DNA of 64,000 bases. Origin: Nonomuraea glycinis. Lineage in GTDB: Bacteria; Actinomycetota; Actinomycetes; Streptosporangiales; Streptosporangiaceae. Shown piece by piece: positions 51,579 to 60,717 of this stretch. Each line of letters begins with the position of its first letter. Position 1 is the first letter of the stretch. The stretch is from contig NZ_BMNK01000016.1 in NCBI RefSeq assembly GCF_014646515.1, forward strand, positions 1 to 64,000, given 5' to 3'. Below the pieces are notes generated by a model. That model was not told the DNA's origin. It saw only the letters and a list, made by a program, of their open reading frames with translations, and did no database searches. The position numbers and the translations under genes are program-made.

Positions 51579-52097
51579 CTACGACCTTCCCCGGGCCTCC
51601 TTCACTTGGCGGAGCACGGTGTCGCCCTTCAGATGCCCGTACACCGTCGAGCGCGGCACACCGAACAGGTCAGCGATCTGCTGGACGGTCTTGACTCGCG
51701 CGTCGTACAGCTCCTGGGCGAGGGCGGCCTGGTCGGCGGTGAGCTTGGGTCGGCGGCCGCCGACCCGGCCGCGGGCGCGGGCGGAGGCCAGGCCGTCCAT
51801 CGTGTTGGCGACGATCAGCTCGCGCTGCAGCTCGGCCAGAACCGACAGCATGCCGAACATCGCGCGGCCCTCCATCGTGTCGGTGTCGATGCCCTGCTCG
51901 ATCACATGCAGTCCCACCCCGCGTTCGCGCAGGTCCGCCCCGAGTAGATCGGCGCGGCCATCAATCGCGCGGCTGACCTGACGAAGAGCGGGATTGCTCA
52001 CCTCGCCGACCGGTGGTTGCCGACGACGAACGACGTGAGCGCCCGGGTGAGGCAGGCGATCACGGTTGTGGCTGGTCCGTCGGCTCATCGGGCGCAC
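51579..52097 (-). pseudogene. Serine resolvase, N-terminal catalytic part lost
   Basis: From about 51960 the frame reads LGADLRERGVGLHVIEQGID, TDTMEGRAMFGMLSVLAELQ, RELIVANTMDGLASARARGR then KLTADQAALAQELYDARVKT and VPRSTVYGHL, i.e. the second half of a resolvase with its HTH. The preceding residues are unrelated to the catalytic YxRxSS region, so the recombinase is 5'-truncated or frameshifted and inactive. Confidence 0.75.
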
Positions 52098-52104
52098 AGG
52101 CTTG

Positions 52105-53091
52105 TCAGAGGGTCAGGTCCCAGACGCGTGCGACGCCGTCCCGACCGGCGGTCAGGGCGACCGGGCGATCCTGCATCTTGGTGACCACCACAGCTTCGAC
52201 GCTCCAATTGTGGCCGGTCAGCGGCGGCCCGATTTGTCGACCGCTGGCGAGGTCCCAGAGCCGTATGGTCCCGTCCTCGCCGCCGGTCACCACGACCGCC
52301 CGGTCGCCGACCATGGCGACGTCCAAGGCGTTGATCCTGCCCTCATGGCCGGTAGACGGTTCGTGGATCGGATCATCCTCTTCATCCCCGGACAGGTCGA
52401 ACACGTACACCTTTCCGGAGTCCGTGCCTGCCACGACGACCGGACGGCCGTCGAGCTCGGACAAAGCGACGGCGTATGTCCGCCCGTCGTTCACATAGAA
52501 CGACGCGGCCTGCTCGCCGTTCGCCAGATTCCACATCTCCACATACTCTTCCCCGCCCCCAACGACCAGCGAGCGGCCGTCGATTCCTGCGGTGGCGAGA
52601 CCCCAGATGGGGCCAGCGGCCAACTCCACCGGAGGCTCCTCGGCGGACAGCCCCAACACCTGGACTCCGTCCCAGTGGACCCCGCTGCTTGCTACGAACT
52701 GGGGCGGTCCCTCGCCCTTCACGGTGGCGATGGACGAGATGTAGAGCCCGTCGTACGTCGTCCCGCGGAGCAGTTCGCCGCTGTCCAGGTCCCAGATGGC
52801 CGCTCCCTGTTCATCGCCGCCGGCCGCCAGCACCACGCGCCCCTCGGAAACGGCCACGGCAACCGAGTCGATATCGTTCTCGGCGTCCGGATACTCGGCG
52901 GCGAGCGGATCCTCGGCGCAGGCGTACGCCAGCGGCCGCTCCCGCCACTCGTCCTGCAGCGGAGCCCAGCTCCACAGCTTGTAGTCGCCGGTGCATACCA
53001 CCAACGGCGCCCCGTCCACATCGACCACCGCGAGGTCGTCGATCCGGCCGTCAGGCGCCGCGCTGCTCAGAATCAAACGTTCGTCAGACAC
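52105..53091 (-). CDS. WD40-repeat protein
   Basis: About 328 residues with five or more WD40 blades, clearest near the C-terminus: VVVTGGEDGTIRLWDLASGR, LTGHNWSVEAVVV and ALTAGRDGVARVWDL, with earlier ones such as AAGGDEQGAAIWDLDSGELL and VVAGTDSGKVYVFDLSG. It is a scaffold or sensor propeller; no kinase or effector domain is attached. GTG 53091 (SDERLILSSAAPDGRIDDLA) is preferred because relatives begin at this point; the frame is open to 53181 without an RBS. Confidence 0.8.
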   Translation of the reverse strand: MSDERLILSSAAPDGRIDDLAVVDVDGAPLVVCTGDYKLWSWAPLQDEWRERPLAYACAEDPLAAEYPDAENDIDSVAVAVSEGRVVLAAGGDEQGAAIWDLDSGELLRGTTYDGLYISSIATVKGEGPPQFVASSGVHWDGVQVLGLSAEEPPVELAAGPIWGLATAGIDGRSLVVGGGEEYVEMWNLANGEQAASFYVNDGRTYAVALSELDGRPVVVAGTDSGKVYVFDLSGDEEDDPIHEPSTGHEGRINALDVAMVGDRAVVVTGGEDGTIRLWDLASGRQIGPPLTGHNWSVEAVVVTKMQDRPVALTAGRDGVARVWDLTL

Positions 53092-53227
53092 CCGGACAGG
53101 ATAATCGGCGCGTGCGACGACCTGGATGGCATCAAGAGGTGATCCGCAGGGCAAAACAGTGAGCCAGGACAGTAGGGACACCCAAACCTGTTCCTGCCGA
53201 TAATGTCATCCGCGCAGGTCATCCGGC

Positions 53228-53404
53228 TTGCCCGACTCTTCCTGGCGTGAAACCGCGCTGCGGTCGCTGCCGTTGGGGGATATGGACAAGGACGCCGAGA
53301 TTCTTGCCCTCCGCCACCAGATCCGCGTTCTTGAACGGCAACTCGACGCCGACGCCGGGGCGAGGTTTGCTCCCGAGGATCGAGTTTTCCTGTCGCGCTC
53401 CTGA
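53228..53404 (+). pseudogene. IS3/IS481-like transposase N-terminal fragment
   Basis: The frame contains MDKDAEILALRHQIRVLERQ then FAPEDRVFL and a TGA at 53402. The text ILxLRHQxxVLERQ and FxPxDRxxL opens the integrase-core transposases related to IS3/IS481. Nothing of the rve catalytic core follows. Confidence 0.55.
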
Positions 53405-53406
53405 CA

Positions 53407-54084
53407 TCGTCCAAGTGGGCGGTCCGCCACGACCTTCTGCAGGCCAACCCGATGGATCGGATCGACACCGTCAAGGTGCCCAAGAACCTGCCCCGCCCCG
53501 CCGCTGCCGCCGACGTCGCCAAGGTGCTGGCGGTGATCTGCACCCGGCGGCCGCGAAAGGACGTCCCGCTGGACCGGCTGCGCGATCGGATGCTGTTCGA
53601 GACCGCCTACGTGTGCGGCGCCCGCGCCTCGGAGGTGTGCGGGCTGTACGTCGAAGACCTGGACCTGCGGCTGGACGACGAACACGTCCGCATCTGCGGC
53701 AAGGGCGGCAGCGTACGCACCGTCCTGCTGGACGACCGTGGCTACGTCGCCCTGCTCAAGCTGTACCTCTCCCGCGCCGACTACACCGCCGGGCCGCTGT
53801 TCCGCGCCAGCATCAACGGCCGCGGCGGGCCACTGTCCCACGACGCCGCCCATCACCGCTGGCAGACCTACTGCGCCGCCGCCAGGGTCGACATCGACAT
53901 CCACCAGCTGCGCCACGCCCACGCCACCGAGCTCATCAACGCCGGCGTGTCCATCGAGGCCGTCCGCCGCCGCCTCGGCCACGCCGCCACCGAGACCACC
54001 CAGCTCTACGCACTGCTGGACGACAAAGTCGCCGACGCCGAAATCCGCGCCGCTCGGCGGCGCCGCGACCAAACAACGCGCTGA
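53407..54084 (+). pseudogene. Tyrosine recombinase, catalytic domain without N-terminal domain
   Basis: From 53407 the frame reads KWAVRHDLLQANPMDRIDTV, YVCGARASEVCGLYVEDLDL with the first catalytic Arg, a VRICGKGGSVRTVLLDDRGY hairpin with the Lys, IDIHQLRHAHATELINAGVS (HxxR), RRRLGHAATETTQLYALLDD with His and the nucleophile Tyr. All six catalytic positions are present, but the DNA-binding SAM-like N-terminal domain is replaced by an IS fragment. ATG 53452 could still express the catalytic domain alone. Confidence 0.8.
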
Positions 54085-54242
54085 GCAACCTCCACGGCTG
54101 AGAGCGAACCTCTTCACACTGCGTTAAAGATCGTTCTCAGCGCCAACGGCTGTCCGCTCGTTCCTCAACCCCGAGGCCGTTGAAGTGGTGCGCGGCGGCC
54201 CGAACTGATCTCTCACGGATCGGCAGTGGCAGGATCGAACGG

Positions 54243-54518
54243 TCACTGATCGCGGCCGCGGTCGATGGCCATGCCGGTGTGGTCGGTTAGGGTGGTGGGA
54301 TGGGTTGCTGTGCCGCTATGAACATCCGCGCCGCCGCTTGACGGCGGTATCGCGGTTGCCGTGAACCGCGGCCTCGTTGCCAGCTCCGCTGGGGTCGGTG
54401 CCAGGGCGTACCGCCGGATCAGTGTCCCGCCCGGCAGCTCGATCACGTGTTTCGCCGTGCTGCCGGATCGTCCTGCGTGATCCGGGGAGCACATCCATGT
54501 CGCAGCAGTTCCATCCAC
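54243..54518 (-). CDS. Possible small hypothetical protein
   Basis: A 91-codon frame starting VDGTAATWMCSPDHAGRSGS, then AKHVIELPGGTLIRRYALAP and LATRPRFTATAIPPSSGG. Third positions are GC-rich as in real genes and it is divergent from the kinase gene at 54613. No family is recognised and no strong RBS is visible. 54085-54242 shows nothing. Confidence 0.35.
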   Translation of the reverse strand: MDGTAATWMCSPDHAGRSGSTAKHVIELPGGTLIRRYALAPTPAELATRPRFTATAIPPSSGGADVHSGTATHPTTLTDHTGMAIDRGRDQ

Positions 54519-54612
54519 CACACCACGATCCTCTTTCTTGTACGTCCGAGGCATTCCTCGCCGTCTCCGACGCGTCGGCCGCAGCCCCGCCAAAGCGAAG
54601 CTGAACCATGGC

Positions 54613-55197
54613 GTGCGGTCCGAACCCGCCAAGCTTTTCCTGATGGTCGGGCTCCCCGGCGCCGGAAAGACCACCCGGGCCGAAGAACTCGCCGTGGCGC
54701 ACCGCGCGCTGCGGCTGACGCCGGACGAGTGGATGATCTCCCTGTTCGACGGGTCGCAGCCCGACGGCAAGCGCGACATCCTGGAAGGACGGCTCATCGC
54801 CCTCGCCCTGCAAGCGCTGCGACTGGGCACCAACGTCGTGCTCGACTTCGGACTCTGGAGCCGCGACGAACGGTCGGCACTGCGCCGGCTGGCAACATCG
54901 GCCGGAGCAGCCTGCCAAGTCATCTACCTGCCCATCGACAAGGACGCCCAACGCGCCCGGATCGCACACCGCCAGGCAACCGCACCCCACACGACATTTC
55001 CGATGAGCGAGGCCGACATCGACGAATGGCGAAAGCGGTTCCAGGCACCCGATGCCACCGAACTCGGCGGCGGCGACATCCCAGCTCCGCCACCAGGGTG
55101 GCTGAGCTGGCCGGAGTGGGCCGCGGACCGATGGCCCTCACTCGCACACGGCAATGCCTCCGAGGCCCGGAGGCGACATCGGCCGACGACCGAGTGA
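54613..55197 (+). CDS. P-loop kinase of the AAA_33 / zeta-like group
   Basis: About 194 residues. FLMVGLPGAGKTTRAEELA is the Walker A; LRLTPDEWMISLF holds the substrate-side Asp; NVVLDFGLWSRDERSALRRL is the Walker B-like strand and lid start; ARIAHRQATAPHTTFPMSEA is the lid. Such proteins phosphorylate small molecules or RNA ends; related folds act as zeta toxins or antibiotic kinases. Start uncertain: GTG 54613 puts the P-loop at residue 12, and the frame is open back to 54538. No antitoxin-like gene adjoins it. Confidence 0.8.
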   Translation: MRSEPAKLFLMVGLPGAGKTTRAEELAVAHRALRLTPDEWMISLFDGSQPDGKRDILEGRLIALALQALRLGTNVVLDFGLWSRDERSALRRLATSAGAACQVIYLPIDKDAQRARIAHRQATAPHTTFPMSEADIDEWRKRFQAPDATELGGGDIPAPPPGWLSWPEWAADRWPSLAHGNASEARRRHRPTTE

Positions 55198-55269
55198 CGG
55201 ATCCGCCGGGCACCGGCACGTATGTCCGCCCTCGACGGAGTCGGCGTGCCGGTCCCGGCGTCGCGGCCG

Positions 55270-55350
55270 CAGCACACTCGATCGCGCGGTAGACCGTCGA
55301 GCGGGCCACGCCAAACGACTCGGCCGGCTCGGCGCTGGTGTGTTCCCCGG
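55270..55350 (-). pseudogene. Resolvase C-terminal HTH scrap
   Basis: The minus-strand text EPAESFGVARSTVYRAIECA is the recognition-helix end of a serine resolvase (ELAxxFGVxRSTVYRxL). Nothing else of the gene remains. It lies immediately downstream of the coiled-coil gene. Confidence 0.45.
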
Positions 55351-55375
55351 ACCGGAAGCTGCCGCTGCGACGGTG

Positions 55376-56629
55376 TCAGTCTCGTTGCCGGAAGGCCAAC
55401 TCCGCCGTGACCGCCCGCTCCCGTAGCCGCCCGGCCTCCGCACGCGCCGCCTCCACCTCCGCGCGCGCATCCTCCAGCCGGGCCCGCTCCAACCGCAGGT
55501 CAGCCAGCAACTGATCCCGTTCGCGAACGGCAGCCTCAGCCCGCTCCCTCTCCCCCTCGGCCCGGGCCCGCTCCTCCAGAACAGCGGCCGCGGCCTCCTT
55601 CTCCACAGCGGCGAGCCGCTCGGCCGCCATCGCCAGCTCCCGCCGCCTGTTCTCCTCCGCCCGCGCGACCTCGGCGCCGGCCGCCTCACGCACCTGCGCC
55701 GCCTCGTTGAGCGCGACGGCGCGCTCCCGCTGCGCCTCCGCGCCCACCCGCTCGGCGCTCTCCGCGCGTGCCACCGCCCGGTCGCGCTCCTGCTCGGCAG
55801 CCTGCGCCGTGGCCGCCGCCGCGGCGACGTCCCGCTCGGCCCGTTCCCGCCCGCGCACGGCCACCGCCATCTCCTCGCGCGCCCGCGTCTCTCCCTCCCG
55901 CGCCTGCTCAGCCTCCTGCCGAGCCTGTACGGCCTGCGCCCGCGCCTCCTCCGAACGCGATTCGGCCGCCTCCACCTGCCCGGCCAACTCCCGAACAGCC
56001 TGCTCCCTGGCCCGTTCGGTCTGCTCGACGCGTCGTACCGCTTCCTCGGCCCGCTGCTCGGCCACCTCCGCCCGCCGACCGGCCTCCTCGGCGGCCTGCA
56101 GTGCCTGCCGCTCGGTGCTGGCCGCCTCCCGCAACGCCGCCAGCGCCTGCTCGCGGGCCCTTTCGGCGTCGCCGAGCGCGTTGTCCCGCTCCGCCTCGGC
56201 CTCGTCCAGCCGCTCGCGCATCTCCCCGGTCTGCCGGCGCGCGTGCTCGGCGGCCTCGCGCGCCAGCCGTACCTGCTCGAACGCCTGCTCCCGCTCGGTG
56301 CGCGCGATGGCCACCCGGGTGTGCGCCTCAGCCTGCACCGCGCTCAGCCTGGCCTCCACCCCGGCCGGGCTCAACTCGTCGGACAGCGCCTGCGCGAGCG
56401 GCTCGATCGCCGCGGCCAGCCCGCTCTCCATCCGCTCGTACAACTGCTCGGCCCTGGCCAGCGCCCCTTCCAGCCCAGGCGTCGCCCGCCGCAACTCCCG
56501 CTCCCGCTTGGCCGCGGCCTGGCAGTCCCCTTCGGGGCAGTAGGCCTTGGGCCGCCCCCTCCCCCGCCGCTGCTCGATGGGCGCCCCACAGTGCTTGCAC
56601 GGCGTAACCGTGCCGATCTCACCAGTCAC
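55376..56629 (-). CDS. Long coiled-coil protein with N-terminal zinc-binding motif (KfrA-like)
   Basis: A 417-residue protein. Residues 10-36 carry CKHCGAPIEQRRGRGRPKAY then CPEGDC, a four-cysteine zinc-ribbon-like knuckle with an RGRP AT-hook-like core. From residue 40 to the end it is an almost continuous Ala/Glu/Arg coiled coil (QAAEEAGRRAEVAEQRAEEA and similar). A DNA-binding head with a long helical tail is the architecture of KfrA-type plasmid partition accessory proteins. Start is GTG 56629. Directly upstream is an AT-rich palindrome that could be its own operator. Cellular role here is inferred only. Confidence 0.75.
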   Translation of the reverse strand: MTGEIGTVTPCKHCGAPIEQRRGRGRPKAYCPEGDCQAAAKRERELRRATPGLEGALARAEQLYERMESGLAAAIEPLAQALSDELSPAGVEARLSAVQAEAHTRVAIARTEREQAFEQVRLAREAAEHARRQTGEMRERLDEAEAERDNALGDAERAREQALAALREAASTERQALQAAEEAGRRAEVAEQRAEEAVRRVEQTERAREQAVRELAGQVEAAESRSEEARAQAVQARQEAEQAREGETRAREEMAVAVRGRERAERDVAAAAATAQAAEQERDRAVARAESAERVGAEAQRERAVALNEAAQVREAAGAEVARAEENRRRELAMAAERLAAVEKEAAAAVLEERARAEGERERAEAAVRERDQLLADLRLERARLEDARAEVEAARAEAGRLRERAVTAELAFRQRD

Positions 56630-56643
56630 CGCAGCACCCTACC

Positions 56644-56675
56644 ATTTTTGATTTTCCAGAAAATAAAAATCAAAT
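56644..56675. promoter_or_regulatory. AT-rich inverted repeat upstream of the coiled-coil gene
   Basis: TTTGATTTT at 56647-56655 is inverted as AAAATCAAA at 56666-56674 with a 10-base centre. About 40 bases here are over 80 percent A+T inside very GC-rich DNA. It begins 15 bases before the GTG start of the coiled-coil gene; an autoregulatory or partition-type site is plausible, and the AT-hook-like RGRP motif of that protein would suit such DNA. Confidence 0.55.
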
Positions 56676-56710
56676 ATTAAGATCTGTTGCGCACCTCTCC
56701 GCGAACAGTA

Positions 56711-56739
56711 ACTTGCGAGAATGCATAATTCCCGCAAGT
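56711..56739. repeat. Inverted repeat resembling a recombinase crossover site
   Basis: ACTTGCG (56711-56717) and CGCAAGT (56733-56739) with inner GAAT/ATTC arms around a GCATA-type centre form a 29-bp near-palindrome. The arm/centre proportions resemble a tyrosine-recombinase core site, and an integrase pseudogene adjoins it. An operator is the alternative. Confidence 0.4.
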
Positions 56740-56879
56740 AAGCACGCAAGGCGATCCGCACCCGGGCTGACGAGCTGGCCAACGCGCTGATGCAGGTGAG
56801 CGCGGCGGTGAACACCGCCCGGTTCATCCGCGGCTGCGGATTGCCACGAAGTTGGCCTGCCGTTAAGGAAGCTGCTGCC

Positions 56880-57390
56880 AAGTACACCCATTCGATTGCG
56901 CCGCCCTTGGAATGGACGGGTGCGCACCAGTTGTCCAAATCGAGGTCCTCGACGTTGAGCGCGAGGATCTCGCTGGCCCGGCCGGCCGTTTCGCGCAGCA
57001 TCCGCCACAGGGTCTTCTCCCGTCGCAGGATGTCGCGCCGTGACGGCAGCCGGGGGATTGTGGTCTTGGCGACCGCGCGGGTCTCGTCGGCAATTTCCTT
57101 GCGACGTTCGGCGTCGGCCGGGAACGGCGGCGCGGCCCAGCGCGTCTTGGCGTGGCACCAGGTGAGTCAGGAGGTCACAGCGGCGCGGTTTCGGTTCCAG
57201 GTCGCCGACGAGCTCGCCTCCCACAGGTCGGTGAGTGCGGTGCCGATCTCGGTGTCGGCGACCTAGGCGAGCGGCGGCCGAGCAGGGCGATGACGCGGTC
57301 GATGGCCGAGGCGTGGTGGGTGTTGAGGTTGGCCGTGCGCGGGGTGGCGAGGAAGGCATCGGCGGCTGCGGCGAGGGTGATGTACCGGAT
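56880..57390 (-). pseudogene. Tyrosine recombinase pseudogene (frameshift, stop, 3' truncation)
   Basis: Reading leftward: TLAAAADAFLATPRTANLNT and HHASAIDRVIALLGRR (N-terminal SAM-like domain), a frame change and TAG at 57263, then ADTEIGTALTDLWEASSSAT, TGA at 57167-57169 in place of a Trp (S-stop-LTWCHAKTRW), PSRRDILRREKTLWRMLRET and AGRASEILALNVEDLDLDNW. The match stops after the beta hairpin, so the HxxR and Tyr are missing. Three separate lesions make it clearly dead. Confidence 0.75.
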
Positions 57391-58238
57391 TGTGGACCTG
57401 CAGCGGAACTGTTTCGTACGGTAAGGGCTTTCACGCAGGCCAGAGCGGCTATCGGACAGGGCCGGTGCGGGATCGTTAACGTACGGTCCCGTTCGGTCGC
57501 AGCTCGCCTCTGACCGTTGTTTCGAGGTGGATCCGCTGGTGGTGACATCGGGTGACGATGATCTTCGTGTCCGGAAGTCCGTCAGTAACGGACAAGATCG
57601 GTTCAGTTCCGTCGCCGTCAGGTTGGGAGACAGCCCTGGATGGCGCGTCGTCAGCTGCGGGGTTCGCTGGCGCGCAGCAGTCGTACCCGCTGCCGGTGCC
57701 CGCGCGGCTGGGCGATGACTGCCCCGGCGCCGCCGCGCGGTCAGGTCGGCGATGGCAGCGAGCGCGGCCAGGGCGGGGCCGACGGTGACTGACTGTGCCC
57801 TGGTGGGCCTCCAGCTGGCAGGTCTGCCAGCGCGAGACCTCGGCGATGGGTTCGGTTGCCGGACGTCAGTCGGTGTCCCCGATGATGGCCGGCCACCAGT
57901 GGACGATCAAAGCAGGGGGCCAACAAGGCGTCGAACTCGGCTACGCGAAGCCCTGCTCGGCGGGGGGCACGGTGCAGGCGGAGGGGGCCACCCCAGGTTC
58001 AGGGCGATGTCTTGTGTCATACCTCGACGGTAGACCTGTACCTAACCTCAGCCCGCGTGAGCAACCTCAAGGGCTGGCCGTACACGCCCAGGCCGGCGTG
58101 CGCAGTCAGCAGGCCTGGGCGAGTCGTGCCGAGTGAGTCAGGTCGGGCGTGCACGTGCGGCGACCTCCTCGGACGCCAGGACCGCGGCGCCGACGATCCG
58201 CCCGTATCAGAGGACGTGGGCTCTCATTGGCCGTCCGT
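57391..58238. other. Long stretch without an identifiable gene
   Basis: About 850 bases between the integrase relic and the P450 gene. Several frames stay open for 60-110 codons because of GC content, but none shows a family motif, convincing RBS or consistent codon bias along its length. It is probably degraded sequence. Confidence 0.4.
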
Positions 58239-59447
58239 TCACCAGGTCACCGGCAGTGAGTTCAGGCCGTGCACGAGGCTGAAGGACCGGAAGTCGGCTG
58301 GCTCGTCCGGGTCGGCCAGGGCGAGGCCGGGGAAGCGCTGGAGCAGAGCGGGGAAAGGCGAGGCGCATCTCCATCCGCGCCAGCGGGGCCCCGAGACAGT
58401 GGTGCACCCCATGGCCGAAGGCGACGTGGCCGGCGGCCCCCGGGTGATATCGAGGGTCTCGGGATCGTCGATGAAGGCGCTGTCGCGGTTGGCGGCGGGC
58501 AGCGAGCAGATCACCATCGAGCCCGCGGGGATGGCATGCCCGGCGATCTCCACCTCCGTCGTGGTCGTGCGCGGTGGTAGCGACTGCACGATGGACAGCC
58601 AGCGCAGCAGCTCCTCGATGGCGGGCTCGATCTGCGCCGGATCTTTGCGGATCGTGGCGAGTTGGTCTGGGTGTCGCAGCAGGGCCAGGGTGCCCAGGGC
58701 GAGCATGTTCGAGGTGGTCTCATGTCCGGCCAGTAGCAGCAGTCCCGCGATGCCGATCAGCTCGTCGGTGCTGAGCTCGTCGCCGTGCTCGCGTATCAGC
58801 ATGCCGAGCATGTCCTCGCCCGGGTCGGCCTGGGCGCGTTCCACCAGCCCGGCCATGTAGGCGCGGTCCTCCCGCTGCGCCGCGGCACGCTGCTTCATCG
58901 GCAACGAGGTGTCGAGCATGCGCACGGAACGATCCTGAAAGGCGGCGCGGTCGGCGTACGGCACACCCAGCAACTCGCAGATCACCAGCGACGGCACCGG
59001 CAACGCGAAGTGAGCCACCAGGTCGGCCGGCCTGCCCGCCCGCTCCAGATCGTCCAGAGCCGCCTGGACGATCTCGGTGATCCGCGGCTCAAGCCTGCGC
59101 ATCCGGCGCATCGTGAACTCCGGGGTGAGCATCCGGCGCAGCCGCGTGTGCTCGGGCAGGTCGAACCCGATCAGATTCCCGGCCCGCATCGCGGCCAGCT
59201 CGTCCGCGTCCAGCTCATCGAGCCCCCGGAACGGTCTCAGGACGCTGCTGAAGCGGGCCGGATCCGACAGCACCTGGCGAACATTCTCGTGGCGGCAGAC
59301 CAGGTACGCGGGCAGGCCGAACGGCGTCTCCACCCGCACGACGCCCTCGCCATCTCGTGCCTTGGCCAGTTCTCCGACCGGGTCGAGCCCGTTCCGCCGC
59401 ATGTGCAGCGGCAACTCCTGCGCGTGCGTCATCTTCTGTCCATCCAT
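58239..59447 (-). pseudogene. Cytochrome P450 with heme loop in another frame
   Basis: The frame gives a P450 of about 402 residues: RFSSVLRPFRGLDELDADEL, the I-helix [20 protein letters not shown], the K-helix [20 protein letters not shown] and the end [17 protein letters not shown]. Between about 58446 and 58343, where the heme-binding loop belongs, this frame is nonsense, while the next frame reads [20 protein letters not shown] then MRLAF, the correct cysteine loop. A G-tract one base short (near 58446) and a T-tract one base long (near 58343) explain both shifts. As written, the product lacks its heme ligand. True mutation or sequence error cannot be told apart here. Confidence 0.85.
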
Positions 59448-59674
59448 CCTGTGATCGTGTGGGATTTCAATGCGCTATCAGGCAAGGGAAAGGCGATGGA
59501 GATCGAGCGTCTTGTGTGGTTTCACCGGTCTGCGACGATGCCCGTCCATCGCGGGGTTTTGGCGCCGGCGGAACCCTTTCGACCTCGAGCGAGGCGCACG
59601 CGAAACCCAGCGTGTCCCGTACTCGCTAAGATCATCCTCTATCGGTCGGGCACCACTTGCTGTTCCCGACTCTC

Positions 59675-60618
59675 CTAGCGCTGCGGCCCCATCGTCCACG
59701 GCCTGAGCTTGTCGGGGTTGCGTACCGCCCAGATGTGCTGCATCCGGTCGCCTGCGGTGTCGAACGCGTACACCGATACGGTGATGCCGTCTTGCTGGGC
59801 GATCAGGCCGGGCTGGCCGTTGACCGTACGCTCCAGGAGCGTCAGCTTGTGTAGCCTGCCCTCGAGATTGACCAGGGAGCGCGCGATCTGCTCGGCGCCT
59901 TCGATCGGGCGGAGCAAGGCGCCGACGATGCCGCCGCCACGGCGATCGCCGTGGCGTCGGGGTCGAGAAGGCCGATGAGGGCATTGATGTCCTTGGCCTC
60001 CCAGGCCTGCTAGAAGCCTTTGACGATGCGGGCCTGCCCGGCTGCCACAGCCGCGGGAGTCTGCGGCGCGCGGATGCGGCGGCGGGCCGAGGAGGCCAGC
60101 TGGCGGCAGGCCGCCGGGGTGCGGCCGACGATCTCGGCCACTTCGGCGAAGGAGTAGCGGAAGACGTCGTGCAGGATGAACGCGACGCGCTCGGCCGGGG
60201 TCATCGCTTCGAGCACGACGAGGAAGGCCATGTTGACCGACTCATCCAGGGTGACCCGGTCGGCAGGGTCGACGGTGATGCCATCCGCCCGCCCGGTGAT
60301 CCACTCCGTAGGTTCGGGTAGCGGTTCGGGGATCCATTCGCCCACGTAGGTCTCGCGCCGGGCGCGTGCCGAGGAGAGCAGGTTGAGGCAGATACGGCTG
60401 GCCACCGTGGTCAACCAGGCGCCGGGGGATCCGATGGCGTCCTGCTGTTGCCGGGGCAGGGTGTACCAGCGGGCGTAGGTCTCTTGGACGACATCTTCGG
60501 CGTCGGCCAGGGAGCCCAGGAGCCGGTAGGTGAGATTGATCAGCTGGCGCCGTTCGCTCATGATCGCGCTCAGGCCGGGATCGAGCTGGTCGCCTCCCGG
60601 CTCGGACGGGGTCGTCAT
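59675..60618 (-). pseudogene. ECF41/SigJ-like sigma factor, interrupted
   Basis: ATG 60618 begins an ECF sigma factor: SERRQLINLTYRLLGSLADA, EDVVQETYARWYTLPRQQQD, AERVAFILHDVFRYSFAEVA and EIVGRTPAACRQLASSARRR. EWIPEPLPEP is the WLPEP-type linker of ECF41. After RIVKGF a TAG (60010-60012) stops it; the frame continues QAWEAKDINALIGLLDPDAT, then a one-base shift near 59945 restores GGGIVGALLRPIEGAEQIAR and IWAVRNPDKLRPW, the SnoaL-like extension with its NPDKL motif. Known ECF41 factors need this extension for regulation, so a stop here would leave a truncated and possibly deregulated sigma factor of 202 residues. Confidence 0.85.
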
Positions 60619-60680
60619 GGTGTCGTCGGCTCCCTTGGTCGCATCTGTCTTTACCTGTTCGACAAGACAGCCCAGTGAAC

Positions 60681-60717
60681 TGTGAGGTTGGCGTGCCGCC
60701 TCACATGTCACCTCACA
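60681..60717. promoter_or_regulatory. TGTGAGG/CCTCACA repeat cluster
   Basis: TGTGAGG at 60681-60687, CCTCACA at 60699-60705 and CCTCACA at 60711-60717: one inverted and one direct copy of a heptamer in the gap between the sigma gene and the divergent flavoprotein gene. It may be a stem-loop or binding site controlling one or both. Confidence 0.45.

Noticed and set aside
54613-55197. Zeta-toxin/antitoxin module around the P-loop kinase
   Set aside because: The fold is similar, but no small antitoxin gene overlaps or adjoins it and the flanks are recombinase scraps.
55707-56607. Long plus-strand open frames opposite the coiled-coil gene
   Set aside because: They consist of Ser/Arg/Ala- or Pro/Ala-rich text that mirrors the repetitive coiled-coil codons; no family motif or RBS.
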